Shown: positions 22,576 through 31,816 of the stretch, one piece after another
Layout of the letters: every line of letters begins with the position of its first letter
How positions within the stretch are numbered: the stretch's first letter is position 1
Source: Trabulsiella odontotermitis
Lineage (GTDB): Bacteria; Pseudomonadota; Gammaproteobacteria; Enterobacterales; Enterobacteriaceae
Direction of reading: 5' to 3'
Assembly: GCF_001297775.1 (NCBI RefSeq)
Contig: NZ_LIFX01000015.1
Span: 1 to 64,000 of the forward strand
DNA length: 64,000 nt
Notes under the pieces: model-generated
What the model saw: only the letters and a program-made list of their open reading frames with translations
Database searches by the model: none
Told to the model about the DNA's origin: nothing
Translations under genes and position numbers: made by a program

Positions 22576-23604
22576 GTGAAGCCTAAAAAAGAGGTCGTTG
22601 CTGCTACCATGAAGGACGTTGCCATCAAGGCCAACGTCTCAACGGCAACCGTGTCCCGTGCGTTAATGAATCCCGACAAAGTGTCGCAGGCAACCCGCAA
22701 CCGGGTTGAGCAGGCGGCGCTGGAAGTCGGCTATTTACCGCAGTCACTCGGTCGCAACATGAAGCGCAACGAATCACGCACGATTCTGGTGATTGTCCCG
22801 GATATCTGCGATCCCTTTTTCAGCGAAACCATCCGCGGTATCGAAGTCACGGCGGCAAAACATGGCTATCTGGTGCTGATTGGCGACTGCGCGCATCAGA
22901 ACCAGCAGGAAAAAACCTTCATCGATCTGATCATCACCAAACAAATTGATGGCATGCTGCTGCTCGGTTCACGACTGCCGTTCGACGCCAGCATTGAAGA
23001 GCAACGCAATTTGCCGCCGATGGTGATGGCCAACGAGTTCGCGCCTGAGCTGGAGCTGCCGACCGTTCACATCGACAACCTGACCGCCGCCTTCGACGCG
23101 GTTAATTATCTCCACGAGCTGGGGCATGAGCGGATTGGCTGTATTGCGGGTCCTGAAGAGATGCCGCTGTGCCATTACCGCCTGCAGGGTTACGTCCAGG
23201 CGCTGCGTCGTAACGGTATCACGATTGATCCGCACTACATTGCGCGCGGCAATTTCACCTATGAAGCGGGTGGTCAGGCGCTGGAACAATTACTGGCGCT
23301 GCCGAATCCGCCCACGGCGGTGTTCTGTCACAGCGATATCATGGCGCTGGGCGCGCTCTCCTATGCAAAACGACATGGGTTACAAATCCCCAATGATTTG
23401 TCCCTGATTGGCTTTGATAACATCTCTTTATCGGAGTTTTGCGACCCGCCGCTGACCACCGTCTCGCAACCGCGTTTTGATATCGGCCGCGAGGCGATGC
23501 TGCTGTTGCTGGATCAACTGCACGGGCAAAATGTCAGCAGCGGCTCGCGCTTACTTGACTGTGAACTGATCGTTCGCGGCACGACACGCAAAATAAATCC
23601 CTAA
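22576..23604 (+). CDS. cytR: LacI-family repressor CytR
   Basis: A 342-aa LacI/GalR-type repressor of nucleoside uptake and catabolism genes that acts together with CRP and responds to cytidine. The N-terminal helix-turn-helix is MKDVAIKANVSTATVSRALMNPDKVSQATR, visible in the translation, and the periplasmic-binding-protein-like core follows. I chose the GTG at 22576 because MKPKKEVVAATMKDVA aligns with E. coli CytR; an ATG at 22543 would add 11 residues. GCGAGGAGAAACCAG precedes the start. Confidence 0.94.
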   Translation: MKPKKEVVAATMKDVAIKANVSTATVSRALMNPDKVSQATRNRVEQAALEVGYLPQSLGRNMKRNESRTILVIVPDICDPFFSETIRGIEVTAAKHGYLVLIGDCAHQNQQEKTFIDLIITKQIDGMLLLGSRLPFDASIEEQRNLPPMVMANEFAPELELPTVHIDNLTAAFDAVNYLHELGHERIGCIAGPEEMPLCHYRLQGYVQALRRNGITIDPHYIARGNFTYEAGGQALEQLLALPNPPTAVFCHSDIMALGALSYAKRHGLQIPNDLSLIGFDNISLSEFCDPPLTTVSQPRFDIGREAMLLLLDQLHGQNVSSGSRLLDCELIVRGTTRKINP

Positions 23605-23697
23605 AGCAAACGGCTTTCGGACACGGTCATCTGGTCAAAGCCCCGCCGCTTAAGTAACATGGCGGGCTGAGAAACGAATAAATACAGCGAAACGATA

Positions 23698-24684
23698 GTG
23701 GCACAACGAGATTATGTACGCCGCGGCCAACCGGCTCCTTCGCGGCGCAAAAAGAGCACCTCAAGGAAAAAGCAGAGCAGCTTTTCTTCCGTTTCACCAG
23801 CAATGGTCGCCATCGCTGCGGCTGTGCTGGTGGCCTTTATCGGTGGCCTGTACTTTATTACCCACCACAAGAAAGAAGATGCCGATACGTTGCAGAACCG
23901 TCAGATGACGGGCAACGGTCTGCCGCCAAAACCCGAAGAACGCTGGCGTTATATTAAAGAGCTGGAAAGCCGTCAACCTGGCGTTCGCGCGCCGACGGAA
24001 CCGTCTGCGGGCGGGGAAGTGAAAAATGCCGATCAATTAACGGACGAACAGCGCCAGTTGTTAGCGCAGATGCAGGCCGATATGCGTCAGCAGCCGACGC
24101 AGCTCACCGAAGTGCCGTGGAACGAGCAAACGCCTGAGCAGCGCCAGCAAACGCTGCAGCGTCAGCGTCTGGCTCAGCAACAGCAGCAGGCGCAACAGCA
24201 GCAGCAATGGACGCAAACGCAGCCTGTTCAGCAGCCCCGTACGCAACCCCGCGTCGCGGAGCAGCCGCGCACGGCGCAAACGACTCAGCCGCCGCGTCAG
24301 ACGCAGCAGCCGAAACAAACCGCCTCCAGCCAGCAGCCTTATCAGGATCTGATCCAGACGCCTGCGCACACCACGGCGCAACAGCCGAAAACGCAACAGG
24401 CAGCGCCGGTCACCCGCGAGCCGGAAGCGCCGAAGGCGACGGCGGAGAAAAAAGACGAACGCCGCTGGATGGTGCAGTGCGGTTCATTTAAAGGTGTCGA
24501 CCAGGCCGAAACCGTTCGCGCCCAACTCGCCTTTGAAGGCTTTGACTCCCGCATCACCACCAACAACGGCTGGAATCGCGTCGTTATCGGCCCGGTAAAA
24601 GGCAAAGATAACGCTGACAGCACCATCAACCGCCTGAAGCTGGCCGGTCACACAAACTGCATTCGTCTCGGCGCCGGGGGTTGA
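23698..24684 (+). CDS. ftsN: Cell division protein FtsN
   Basis: A 328-aa bitopic division protein that triggers septal peptidoglycan synthesis. It has a short basic cytoplasmic N-terminus, one transmembrane helix (about residues 34-57), a periplasmic linker very rich in glutamine and proline (about 110-245), and a C-terminal SPOR domain beginning at RRWMVQCGSF that binds denuded glycan. The start is GTG (VAQRDYVRRGQPAPSRRKK). The linker is slightly longer than in the E. coli protein I recall (about 319 aa). Its stop codon overlaps the likely hslVU heat-shock promoter. Confidence 0.95.
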   Translation: MAQRDYVRRGQPAPSRRKKSTSRKKQSSFSSVSPAMVAIAAAVLVAFIGGLYFITHHKKEDADTLQNRQMTGNGLPPKPEERWRYIKELESRQPGVRAPTEPSAGGEVKNADQLTDEQRQLLAQMQADMRQQPTQLTEVPWNEQTPEQRQQTLQRQRLAQQQQQAQQQQQWTQTQPVQQPRTQPRVAEQPRTAQTTQPPRQTQQPKQTASSQQPYQDLIQTPAHTTAQQPKTQQAAPVTREPEAPKATAEKKDERRWMVQCGSFKGVDQAETVRAQLAFEGFDSRITTNNGWNRVVIGPVKGKDNADSTINRLKLAGHTNCIRLGAGG

Positions 24685-24741
24685 AACCCCCAAATTGCCC
24701 CCCATCTATAATTGCATTCTGCCCCGTACACTGTGCGGGGC
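24681..24741 (+). promoter_or_regulatory. Sigma-32 promoter and 5'-UTR stem-loop of hslVU
   Basis: TTGAAA at 24681-24686 and CCCATCTA at 24701-24708, 14 bp apart, fit the heat-shock sigma-32 pattern (CTTGAAA, 13-15 bp, CCCATnT). The leader then forms a GC-rich stem-loop, GCCCCG at 24721 pairing with CGGGGC ending at 24741. A similar leader hairpin is known to stabilise hslVU mRNA in E. coli. Confidence 0.75.
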
Positions 24742-24774
24742 GCGTATTCTGAATTGCAACCAAGGGGTCTGCTC

Positions 24775-25305
24775 GTGACAACAATAGTAAGTGTTCGCCG
24801 TAACGGTCATGTGGTTATCGCCGGTGATGGTCAGGCCACGCTGGGCAATACCGTCATGAAAGGCAACGTGAAAAAAGTCCGCCGTCTGTACAACGACAAA
24901 GTGATTGCTGGCTTCGCTGGTGGCACTGCAGACGCGTTCACGCTGTTCGAACTGTTTGAACGTAAGCTGGAAATGCACCAGGGCCATCTGGTGAAAGCGG
25001 CCGTTGAGCTGGCAAAAGACTGGCGCACGGACCGCATGTTGCGCAAGCTCGAAGCCCTGCTGGCTGTCGCGGACGAAAACGCCTCCCTGATCATCACCGG
25101 TAACGGTGACGTCGTGCAGCCTGAAAACGATCTGATCGCCATTGGCTCCGGCGGCCCTTATGCGCAGGCTGCGGCCCGCGCGCTGCTGGAAAACACCGAA
25201 ATGGGCGCCCGCGACATCGCGGTCAAAGCGCTGGATATTGCAGGTGATATCTGCATCTATACCAACCATTTCCACACCATCGAAGAATTACCGTCTAAAG
25301 CGTAA
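24775..25305 (+). CDS. hslV: ATP-dependent protease peptidase subunit HslV
   Basis: A 176-aa proteasome-beta-like peptidase. After removal of the initiator residue, T2 is the N-terminal nucleophile ([19 protein letters not shown]). The GTG at 24775 follows CAAGGGGTCTGCTC and gives the family length; earlier in-frame starts would bury the catalytic threonine. It is 9 bp upstream of hslU, whose ATPase ring unfolds substrates for HslV. Confidence 0.97.
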   Translation: MTTIVSVRRNGHVVIAGDGQATLGNTVMKGNVKKVRRLYNDKVIAGFAGGTADAFTLFELFERKLEMHQGHLVKAAVELAKDWRTDRMLRKLEALLAVADENASLIITGNGDVVQPENDLIAIGSGGPYAQAAARALLENTEMGARDIAVKALDIAGDICIYTNHFHTIEELPSKA

Positions 25306-25314
25306 GGATCTCCC

Positions 25315-26649
25315 ATGTCTGAAATGACCCCACGCGAAATTGTCAGCGAACTGAACAAACACATTATCGGCCAGGACGCGGCGAAGCGCTCCGTGGCTAT
25401 TGCCCTGCGTAACCGCTGGCGTCGTATGCAGCTGGATGAAGAGCTGCGCCATGAAGTGACGCCAAAAAATATTCTGATGATCGGCCCGACCGGTGTCGGT
25501 AAAACGGAAATCGCCCGTCGTCTGGCGAAACTGGCTAACGCGCCGTTTATCAAGGTCGAAGCCACCAAATTCACCGAAGTGGGTTATGTCGGGAAAGAAG
25601 TGGATTCCATCATCCGCGATCTGACTGATGCTGCCGTGAAAATGGTGCGCATGCAGTCGATCGAGAAAAACCGTTATCGCGCGGAAGAGCTGGCGGAAGA
25701 GCGCATTCTTGATGTGCTGATCCCACCGGCGAAAAACAACTGGGGCCAGAACGAAGCGGCGCAGGAGCCATCTGCCGCGCGTCAGGCATTCCGTAAAAAA
25801 CTGCGCGAAGGCCAGTTGGACGACAAAGAAATCGAGATAAACCTGGCGGCAGCGCCGATGGGCGTTGAAATCATGGCGCCTCCGGGTATGGAAGAGATGA
25901 CCAGCCAGTTGCAGTCCATGTTCCAGAACCTGGGCGGGCAGAAACAGAAACCGCGTAAGCTGAAAATCAAAGACGCGCTGAAGCTGCTGGTGGAAGAAGA
26001 AGCGGCGAAACTGGTGAACCCGGAAGAGCTGAAACAGGACGCCATCGATGCCGTTGAGCAGCACGGGATCGTGTTCATCGACGAAATCGACAAAATCTGT
26101 AAGCGCGGCGGCAACACCTCTGGCCCGGACGTTTCCCGCGAAGGCGTGCAGCGCGACCTGCTGCCGCTGGTGGAAGGCTGCACCGTCTCCACCAAACACG
26201 GTATGGTGAAAACCGACCACATTCTGTTTATCGCCTCGGGCGCATTCCAGGTGGCCAGCCCGTCTGACCTGATCCCTGAACTGCAGGGCCGTCTGCCGAT
26301 TCGCGTTGAGTTGCAGGCGCTGACCACGGAAGATTTCGAGCGCATCCTGACCGAGCCAAACGCCTCCGTCACCGTGCAGTACAAAGCGCTGATGGCGACC
26401 GAAGGGGTCAACATCGACTTTACCGACGACGGCATCAAGCGCATTGCACAGGCCGCGTGGCAGGTTAACGAATCCACCGAGAACATCGGTGCGCGTCGTC
26501 TGCATACCGTGCTGGAGCGTCTGGTGGAGGAAATCTCCTTCGATGCCAGCGAACTGGGCGGCAAAACCATTACCATCGACGCAGATTATGTGAGCAAACA
26601 TCTGGATGCGTTGGTGGCAGATGAAGATCTGAGCCGTTTTATTCTATAA
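25315..26649 (+). CDS. hslU: ATP-dependent protease ATPase subunit HslU
   Basis: A 444-aa AAA+ unfoldase of the HslUV protease. It has Walker [10 protein letters not shown] (about residues 58-66), the pore-loop segment GYVGKEV, Walker [11 protein letters not shown], an intermediate (I) domain between them, and the C-terminal tail LSRFIL that docks into HslV. It is second gene of the heat-shock hslVU operon. Confidence 0.98.
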   Translation: MSEMTPREIVSELNKHIIGQDAAKRSVAIALRNRWRRMQLDEELRHEVTPKNILMIGPTGVGKTEIARRLAKLANAPFIKVEATKFTEVGYVGKEVDSIIRDLTDAAVKMVRMQSIEKNRYRAEELAEERILDVLIPPAKNNWGQNEAAQEPSAARQAFRKKLREGQLDDKEIEINLAAAPMGVEIMAPPGMEEMTSQLQSMFQNLGGQKQKPRKLKIKDALKLLVEEEAAKLVNPEELKQDAIDAVEQHGIVFIDEIDKICKRGGNTSGPDVSREGVQRDLLPLVEGCTVSTKHGMVKTDHILFIASGAFQVASPSDLIPELQGRLPIRVELQALTTEDFERILTEPNASVTVQYKALMATEGVNIDFTDDGIKRIAQAAWQVNESTENIGARRLHTVLERLVEEISFDASELGGKTITIDADYVSKHLDALVADEDLSRFIL

Positions 26650-26714
26650 TCGCGGTAAATGCATTTTCATCTTTGTTGATGGGGGCTTTCGCCCCCATTT
26701 TTTTGGCTGGAACT

Positions 26715-27635
26715 ATGACTGAAATTAGCCGCACTCAGGCCTGGCTGGAAAGCCTTCGCCCTAAAACGTTGCCCCTCGCGTTTGCCGCGATTGTCGTCGG
26801 TACCGCGCTCGCCTGGTGGCAAGGATATTTCGATCCGCTGGTCGCTGTGCTGGCGTTGATCACCGCGGGTTTACTGCAAATCCTCTCCAACCTGGCAAAC
26901 GACTACGGCGATGCCGTGAAGGGCAGCGATAAGCCTGACCGTCTCGGTCCGTTGCGTGGAATGCAGAAAGGGGTGATTACCCAGCAGCAGATGAAGCGGG
27001 CGCTGATAGTCACCGTGGTGCTGATTTGCCTCTCCGGTCTGGCGCTGCTGTTTGCCGCGTATCAGGGGATTGGCGACTTTATCGGCTTTCTGGTGCTGGG
27101 CGGCCTGTCAATCATCGCTGCCATCACCTATACCGTCGGCACGCGTCCGTACGGCTATATCGGGCTCGGCGACATTTCGGTGCTGATTTTCTTCGGCTGG
27201 CTGAGTGTGATGGGTAGCTGGTATTTGCAGGCGCACAACATCCACCCGGCGATTTTCCTGCCCGCCACCGCCTGTGGTCTGCTGGCGACGGCGGTGCTGA
27301 ACATCAATAACCTGCGCGACATTACCAGCGACAGCGAAAACGGCAAGAACACGCTCGCCGTGCGCCTCGGCCCGGTTAACGCGCGCCGTTATCACGTCTG
27401 TCTGCTGGTGGGCGCCCCGCTCTGCCTCGCGCTGTTTAACCTGATTTCGCTGCACAGCCTCTGGGGCTGGCTGTTTATTCTCGCCGCGCCATTGCTGGTG
27501 AAACAGGCCCGTTACGTGATACGTGAACGCGATCCGGCAGCCATGCGTCCAATGCTCGAACAGACAGTGAAAGCCGCGCTGCTGACTAACCTGCTGTTTG
27601 TCATTGGGATTATCGGCAGCAGGCTGGCAGCGTAA
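26715..27635 (+). CDS. menA: 1,4-dihydroxy-2-naphthoate polyprenyltransferase
   Basis: A 306-aa integral membrane UbiA-family prenyltransferase that attaches octaprenyl to dihydroxynaphthoate in menaquinone synthesis. Aspartate-rich prenyl-diphosphate sites are NLANDYGDAVKGSDKPDR and NINNLRDITSDSENGK. The ATG at 26715 (MTEISRTQAWLES) matches E. coli MenA; the in-frame ATG at 26673 would add a segment overlapping a GGGGGCTTTCGCCCCC hairpin. rraA follows 92 bp downstream. Confidence 0.96.
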   Translation: MTEISRTQAWLESLRPKTLPLAFAAIVVGTALAWWQGYFDPLVAVLALITAGLLQILSNLANDYGDAVKGSDKPDRLGPLRGMQKGVITQQQMKRALIVTVVLICLSGLALLFAAYQGIGDFIGFLVLGGLSIIAAITYTVGTRPYGYIGLGDISVLIFFGWLSVMGSWYLQAHNIHPAIFLPATACGLLATAVLNINNLRDITSDSENGKNTLAVRLGPVNARRYHVCLLVGAPLCLALFNLISLHSLWGWLFILAAPLLVKQARYVIRERDPAAMRPMLEQTVKAALLTNLLFVIGIIGSRLAA

Positions 27636-27727
27636 CTGACAAATATCAATTAACAATTGATGATTTTGCCAACAACGCACTTAGCGCGATATACTGAAAA
27701 CTCTCGCAGCAACTGAACGTAAATCCT

Positions 27728-28213
27728 ATGAAATACGATACTTCCGAGCTTTGTGACATCTATCAGGAAGATGTCAACGTCGTGGAACCGCTGTTCTCCA
27801 ACTTTGGAGGACGTTCGTCGTTTGGTGGGCAGATCATCACGGTGAAATGTTTCGAGGATAACGGGTTGCTGTACGATATGCTCGAACAGAACGGCCGTGG
27901 CCGCATTCTGCTGGTCGATGGTGGCGGTTCTGTCCGTCGGGCATTACTCGATGCCGATCTGGCCCGTCTTGCCGTTCAGAATGAATGGGAAGGCATTGTC
28001 ATCTATGGCGCGGTGCGTCAGGTGGATGACCTGGAAGAGATGGATCTGGGCATTCAGGCACTGGCGGCGATCCCGGTGGGTGCTGCGGGTGAAGGCACTG
28101 GCGAAAGCGACATTCGCGTTAATTTCGGCGGCGTGACCTTCTTCTCTGGCGATCATCTTTATGCCGACAACACCGGCATTATCCTGTCCGAAGATCCCCT
28201 CGATATCGAATAA
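27728..28213 (+). CDS. rraA: Regulator of ribonuclease activity A
   Basis: A 161-aa protein of the RraA/MenG-like fold that inhibits RNase E and thereby alters mRNA decay. It matches E. coli RraA over its full length, including the glycine-rich [19 protein letters not shown]. It follows menA as in E. coli. Downstream, the expected zapB-glpFKX block is absent and the next gene is pfkA on the other strand. Confidence 0.96.
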   Translation: MKYDTSELCDIYQEDVNVVEPLFSNFGGRSSFGGQIITVKCFEDNGLLYDMLEQNGRGRILLVDGGGSVRRALLDADLARLAVQNEWEGIVIYGAVRQVDDLEEMDLGIQALAAIPVGAAGEGTGESDIRVNFGGVTFFSGDHLYADNTGIILSEDPLDIE

Positions 28214-28227
28214 TGACCGACAAAAAA

Positions 28228-28253
28228 GCCTTCTCAATGAGAAGGCTTTTTTT
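28228..28253. terminator. Bidirectional terminator between rraA and pfkA
   Basis: GCCTTCTC at 28228-28235 and GAGAAGGC at 28239-28246 form a perfect 8-bp stem with an AAT loop, flanked by six A residues and a T run. It can end both convergent genes. Confidence 0.92.
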
Positions 28254-28276
28254 ATTCCGCCGACAGGCTCAGCCCA

Positions 28277-29239
28277 TCAGTACAGTTTCTTCGCGCAGTC
28301 CAGCAGGTCAGTCTTGAACGGACGCTTCATGTTTTCGATGGCATCAATGATGTCGTGGTGAACCAGTTTTTCGTTCTGGATACCGACGCAGCGACCGCCG
28401 TAGCCCTGCTGCAGCAGTTCAATGGCATAAGCGCCCATGCGGGAGGCGAGAATACGGTCGTAAGGAACCGGGGAACCACCACGCTGGATGTGACCCAGAA
28501 CGGTTGCACGGGTTTCACGGCCAGTTTCTTTCTCAATGAAGTGCGCCAGTTCGTCAACGTCGCAAACGTGCTCAGTGATCGCCACAATCGCGTGTTTCTT
28601 GCCTTTCGCAATGCCCGCTTTGATTTCAGCAACCAGATCGTTACGGTTGAATTCCACTTCCGGCACCACAACGAACTCACAGCCGCCAGCGATTGCTGCC
28701 GCCAGGGTCAGGTCGCCGCAGTAACGGCCCATCACTTCCACGATGGAGATACGCTGGTGAGAAGAAGAGGTGTCACGCAGGCGGTCAATCGCTTCAACCA
28801 CGGTACCCAGTGCGGTGAAGAAACCGATGGTGTAGTCAGTGCCTTTAATGTCGTTGTCGATGGTGCCCGGCAGACCGATACACGGGAAGCCCATTTCGGT
28901 CAGGCGTTGCGCACCGAGATAAGAACCGTCACCGCCGATAACCACCAGCGCGTCGAGCCCGCGTTTTTTCATGTTTTCGATAGCCACAGCACGAATATTT
29001 TCATCGCGGAATTCCGGGAAACGCGCTGAACCGAGGAAGGTGCCGCCACGGTTGATCATATCGGAGACGCTGTAACGGTCGAGCTGAACCATACGATCTT
29101 CATACAAACCCTGATATCCGTCGTAGATACCAAAAATTTCCAGACCTTCTGACAAGGCTGCGCGCACAACGCCACGGATCGCCGCGTTCATGCCCGGAGC
29201 ATCACCGCCACTTGTCAATACACCGATTTTTTTAATCAT
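28277..29239 (-). CDS. pfkA: 6-phosphofructokinase I
   Basis: A 320-aa ATP-dependent phosphofructokinase, the main glycolytic enzyme converting fructose 6-phosphate to fructose 1,6-bisphosphate. ATP-binding GGDAPGMN at the N-terminus and the catalytic [16 protein letters not shown] are intact. It keeps its E. coli neighbour fieF, but the sbp-cdh-tpiA side is missing because rraA abuts its 3' end. Confidence 0.98.
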   Translation of the reverse strand: MIKKIGVLTSGGDAPGMNAAIRGVVRAALSEGLEIFGIYDGYQGLYEDRMVQLDRYSVSDMINRGGTFLGSARFPEFRDENIRAVAIENMKKRGLDALVVIGGDGSYLGAQRLTEMGFPCIGLPGTIDNDIKGTDYTIGFFTALGTVVEAIDRLRDTSSSHQRISIVEVMGRYCGDLTLAAAIAGGCEFVVVPEVEFNRNDLVAEIKAGIAKGKKHAIVAITEHVCDVDELAHFIEKETGRETRATVLGHIQRGGSPVPYDRILASRMGAYAIELLQQGYGGRCVGIQNEKLVHHDIIDAIENMKRPFKTDLLDCAKKLY

Positions 29240-29426
29240 GACTACCTCTGAGAACTTAGGAATGCTAAAAATTAATTCTTTTGCCCGAAGCGCTCCCGGA
29301 CCGGGGAGTGAACGACTCTATTTAGCAATAGTATATCAAGCTCTTCGTGCTGAATTGATTCAGGTCAGACCAAACGGCGGTAATTTATACAAAAAATGCC
29401 AGTCTGGCCCGCAAATATACAACCGG

Positions 29427-30332
29427 TTACGAAAGTTCAAACTGCCCCTGGTGACCCTGAGGTACCACTGAGCAGGGATCCTGGTGAATAATCACGTCAG
29501 ACCCCGGAAAACGCTGTAAAATTGCCTGCTCTACCTGTTCAGCCACTAAATGCGCCTGAACCAATGGCAGGTTATCTTCCATTTCCAAATGAATCTGAAT
29601 AAAGCGGGTCGGCCCTGACTGCCGCGTTCGAAGATCATGTGCGCCGCTGACGCCGGGCCAACTTGTCACGATACTGATTATTTCGCTACGTTCATCGTCC
29701 GGCAAAGCACGATCCAGCAGCGACTGCACCGCATCATAACCCATACGCAACGCGCTATATAAAATATAGATGCCAATGCCCAACGCAAACAAGGCATCGG
29801 CGCGATGCCAGCCGTGCCAGGCAAGTCCCAGCGCCACCAGAATCGCGCCGTTCATCATAACATCAGACTGATAATGTAGCATATCGGCACGCACGGCCTG
29901 GCTTTGCGTCTTTCGTACCACCCAGCGCTGAAACGTGACCAGCATCAGGGTGCTGATCAGCGCAATAATCGTCACAATCACCCCGATGCCCGGCTGATTC
30001 ATCGGCTCTGGCTGCACCAGATGCTGAATACCGGTGAGGAACAAAAACAATGCCGATCCGGAAATAAACATGCTTTGCGCCAGCGCCGCCAGCGATTCCG
30101 CTTTACCGTGACCAAAGGTGTGTTCTTCATCGGCAGGTTGCAGCGAATAGCGCACCACCAGCAGGTTGGTCAGTGAGGCGGCGATATCCACCAGTGAATC
30201 CACCAGCGCCGCCAGAATACTGACGGAACCGGTAAACCACCACGCGAAAATTTTGATCACCAGCAGCAAAGAGGCCATGATCGTCGCCGCGATCGCCGCC
30301 CTGCTGACAAGTCGTCCATAGGATTGGTTCAT
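29427..30332 (-). CDS. fieF: Cation-diffusion-facilitator Fe(II)/Zn(II) efflux pump FieF
   Basis: A 301-aa inner-membrane CDF transporter with six hydrophobic helices and a C-terminal cytoplasmic metal-binding domain. Signature sites are LVDSLVDI in helix 2, the histidine-containing FGHGKAE loop, and [10 protein letters not shown] in helix 5, which together give the transport site. The ATG at 30332 ([11 protein letters not shown]) follows CTGGAGTG; a GTG at 30338 is also in frame. In E. coli cpxP lies about 150 bp upstream, but here about 3.7 kb of island DNA intervenes. Confidence 0.95.
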   Translation of the reverse strand: MNQSYGRLVSRAAIAATIMASLLLVIKIFAWWFTGSVSILAALVDSLVDIAASLTNLLVVRYSLQPADEEHTFGHGKAESLAALAQSMFISGSALFLFLTGIQHLVQPEPMNQPGIGVIVTIIALISTLMLVTFQRWVVRKTQSQAVRADMLHYQSDVMMNGAILVALGLAWHGWHRADALFALGIGIYILYSALRMGYDAVQSLLDRALPDDERSEIISIVTSWPGVSGAHDLRTRQSGPTRFIQIHLEMEDNLPLVQAHLVAEQVEQAILQRFPGSDVIIHQDPCSVVPQGHQGQFELS

Positions 30333-30394
30333 AGACACTCCAGCTCGTTTCTGCGGCTAGTATAGCGGATAGCAGTGAAGGATAAATTTCCTAA

Positions 30395-30565
30395 TTAACA
30401 GGCAAAAAAACCCACATCTGTTTCATACTCCACATCAGAGAGCATCACCTCGAGCTCTACAGCCGTCGTGAAGCCATTTCGAAATTTTTTTAGCCATGAG
30501 TCAGGTGTCCTGAGTTGGGTTATCGGGTCGGATGTAGTTTCCCGACTCCCTCCCTCGCCAGCCAC
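30395..30565 (-). CDS. Possible 56-aa small protein, divergent from the terminase remnant
   Basis: A GTG-initiated frame runs leftwards from 30565 to a TAA at 30395 and starts VAGEGGSRETT. The C-terminal half (AVELEVMLSDVEYETDVGFF) is acidic and has a protein-like composition. It lies divergent to the gpP remnant, where P2 phages have gene Q, but it does not look like the portal protein Q. No strong ribosome site was seen. It may be only a chance frame. Confidence 0.25.
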   Translation of the reverse strand: MAGEGGSRETTSDPITQLRTPDSWLKKFRNGFTTAVELEVMLSDVEYETDVGFFAC

Positions 30566-30661
30566 CGGTTACAGAAGTGCAACCCCTGACACAACAGGGG
30601 GTTAGCGATTCATCCCTCCTGAATCTTTAGCCTTGCCGTGTACTCATCACAGTGAGGTTTT

Positions 30662-31000
30662 ATGACCACTACCAACGACACATCACTACTCAGCGACCCA
30701 CGACGACAGGCCGCGCTTTTGTTCTGGCAGGGCTATTCCGTGCCACAAATCGCGGAGCAGTTGCTGGTCAAACGCCCCACGGTGCAGAGCTGGAAGCAGC
30801 GCGATAAATGGGAAGAAACCGCCCCGTTAAACCGGGTCGAATTCACGCTCAAGGCGCGGCTGATTCAGCTCTATGCAAAGCCTGACCTGACGGCTCACGA
30901 CTTTAAGGTCGCGGATTTTCTGGCGCGTCAGATGGAGCGCCTCGCGCGGGTTACCCGCCTCAGCGCGCAATGCTTTCCCCGCCACGCCTGCCCGCTTTAA
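30662..31000 (+). pseudogene. P2-type terminase ATPase subunit (GpP), truncated
   Basis: The first about 97 codons resemble the N-terminus of the P2-family terminase large subunit: DPRRQAALLFWQGYSVPQIA, RPTVQSWKQRDKW and RQMERLARV are typical. The full protein is about 590 aa, so more than 80% is missing. After that the frame runs into unrelated sequence (SAQCFPRHACPL) that is the cos-like region at 30970, then stops. A ribosome site (CAGTGAGGTTTT) remains before the ATG at 30662. The ATPase domain is gone, so packaging function is lost. Confidence 0.82.
30970..30988 (-). other. P2/P4-type cos-like sequence, inverted relative to gpP
   Basis: The plus strand reads ATGCTTTCCCCGCCACGCC, which is 17 of 19 identical to the complement of the P2 cohesive end GGCGAGGCGGGGAAAGCAC as I remember it. 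The preceding CAGCGCGCA also fits the complement of P2 sequence next to cos. In P2, gene Q lies between cos and P; here gpP runs directly into cos in reverse orientation, so deletion or inversion has occurred. Confidence 0.6.
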
Positions 31001-31124
31001 GGGTCGGTTTTAATGCAGTTGCACGACCACAGCCAGACCGCGCCAGCACTGGCGCGAGAGCGCGAGGGAAAGTCGCAGCAGCGCATGCAACCTGCGGCAG
31101 CGGGGGTTTTCTCTGTTTTTGCGG

Positions 31125-31604
31125 TTACGCCGTCCAGCGAACATTCCAGCCATCTTTAAACAAGATATTTCCGTCTGTGTACTTCCATGTGATGTTTTCG
31201 TAGCGAAGCTCTATAGCCTCCATATGAGTTCCACTTACTCCACCCGGAAGTAACGAGGGGGTAATACTGCTAATTTTTACATTTTCGAGCACGATATTAA
31301 AATACTCAGTCTCGATCCCCGCCTCGGTAATTCTATACATCCGGATTGTTGCCGACTTAAGGGTCCGCCCCTCGCAAAGCGCGCGGAATAGAATAGGCGT
31401 AGTTTGGTCAAACTCCTTTTGCACGCATATCGGAGAATGGATTCTCGTACCCGTCAGCTTTCCATAGTTCGGGTCAACCGGGATGCATACGTTATGCGTT
31501 AACGTTTTCAGCTCAATCGAACCGAGCCGGGTAGGCATCATGCAGCCGCCTACAATAGGCGAGCCGTTTTCATCAGTTAACCATAAATGCGCTGGAGTAG
31601 ACAT
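31125..31604 (-). CDS. Hcp-family type VI secretion tube protein (orphan)
   Basis: A 159-aa protein with the enterobacterial Hcp pattern: AHLWLTDENGSPIVGGC at the start, then GSIELKTLTHNVCIPVD, GKLTGTRIHSPI, LFRALCEGRTLKSATIRMYR and EAIELRYENITWKYTDGN. Hcp hexamers form the inner tube of type VI secretion systems and can carry small effectors. Length is normal and no C-terminal toxin extension is seen. A good ribosome site (AAAAGGATGTG) precedes the ATG at 31604. No other T6SS gene is in the window. It is the last gene of a tight three-gene set with two membrane proteins. Confidence 0.85.
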   Translation of the reverse strand: MSTPAHLWLTDENGSPIVGGCMMPTRLGSIELKTLTHNVCIPVDPNYGKLTGTRIHSPICVQKEFDQTTPILFRALCEGRTLKSATIRMYRITEAGIETEYFNIVLENVKISSITPSLLPGGVSGTHMEAIELRYENITWKYTDGNILFKDGWNVRWTA

Positions 31605-31624
31605 AATTCACATCCTTTTAAAAA

Positions 31625-31816
31625 TCATTTTGACGGCTTAGCCGTAAGATAAATAACGATGAACACTACAACGGCAAAGACTCCAGTTGATTGAACAGCG
31701 TAAGCAGGAAAAAATTTAACCGCAACCATAAAGAAAATAAAAATAGCGATGGCGGGTATATAAGTGCGAGCCAAAAAACCGACTTGATATTTTAACCACC
31801 TCTTTAAAAAATCCAT
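31625..31816 (-). CDS. Small two-helix membrane protein of the Hcp cassette
   Basis: A 63-aa protein with two hydrophobic segments (about residues 18-38 and 42-60) and a basic start, MDFLKRWLKYQ. Its ATG overlaps the TAA of the upstream 230-aa gene (TAATG), indicating translational coupling. hcp starts 20 bp downstream. No family was recognised. A membrane immunity protein for the upstream gene product is one reading; a holin-like or accessory role is also possible. Confidence 0.65.
   Translation of the reverse strand: MDFLKRWLKYQVGFLARTYIPAIAIFIFFMVAVKFFPAYAVQSTGVFAVVVFIVIYLTAKPSK

Noticed and set aside
24130..24400. Short tandem CAG/CAA repeats as a CRISPR-like or minisatellite array
   Set aside because: They encode the glutamine/proline-rich linker of FtsN. 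There are no regular spacers or constant-length repeats.
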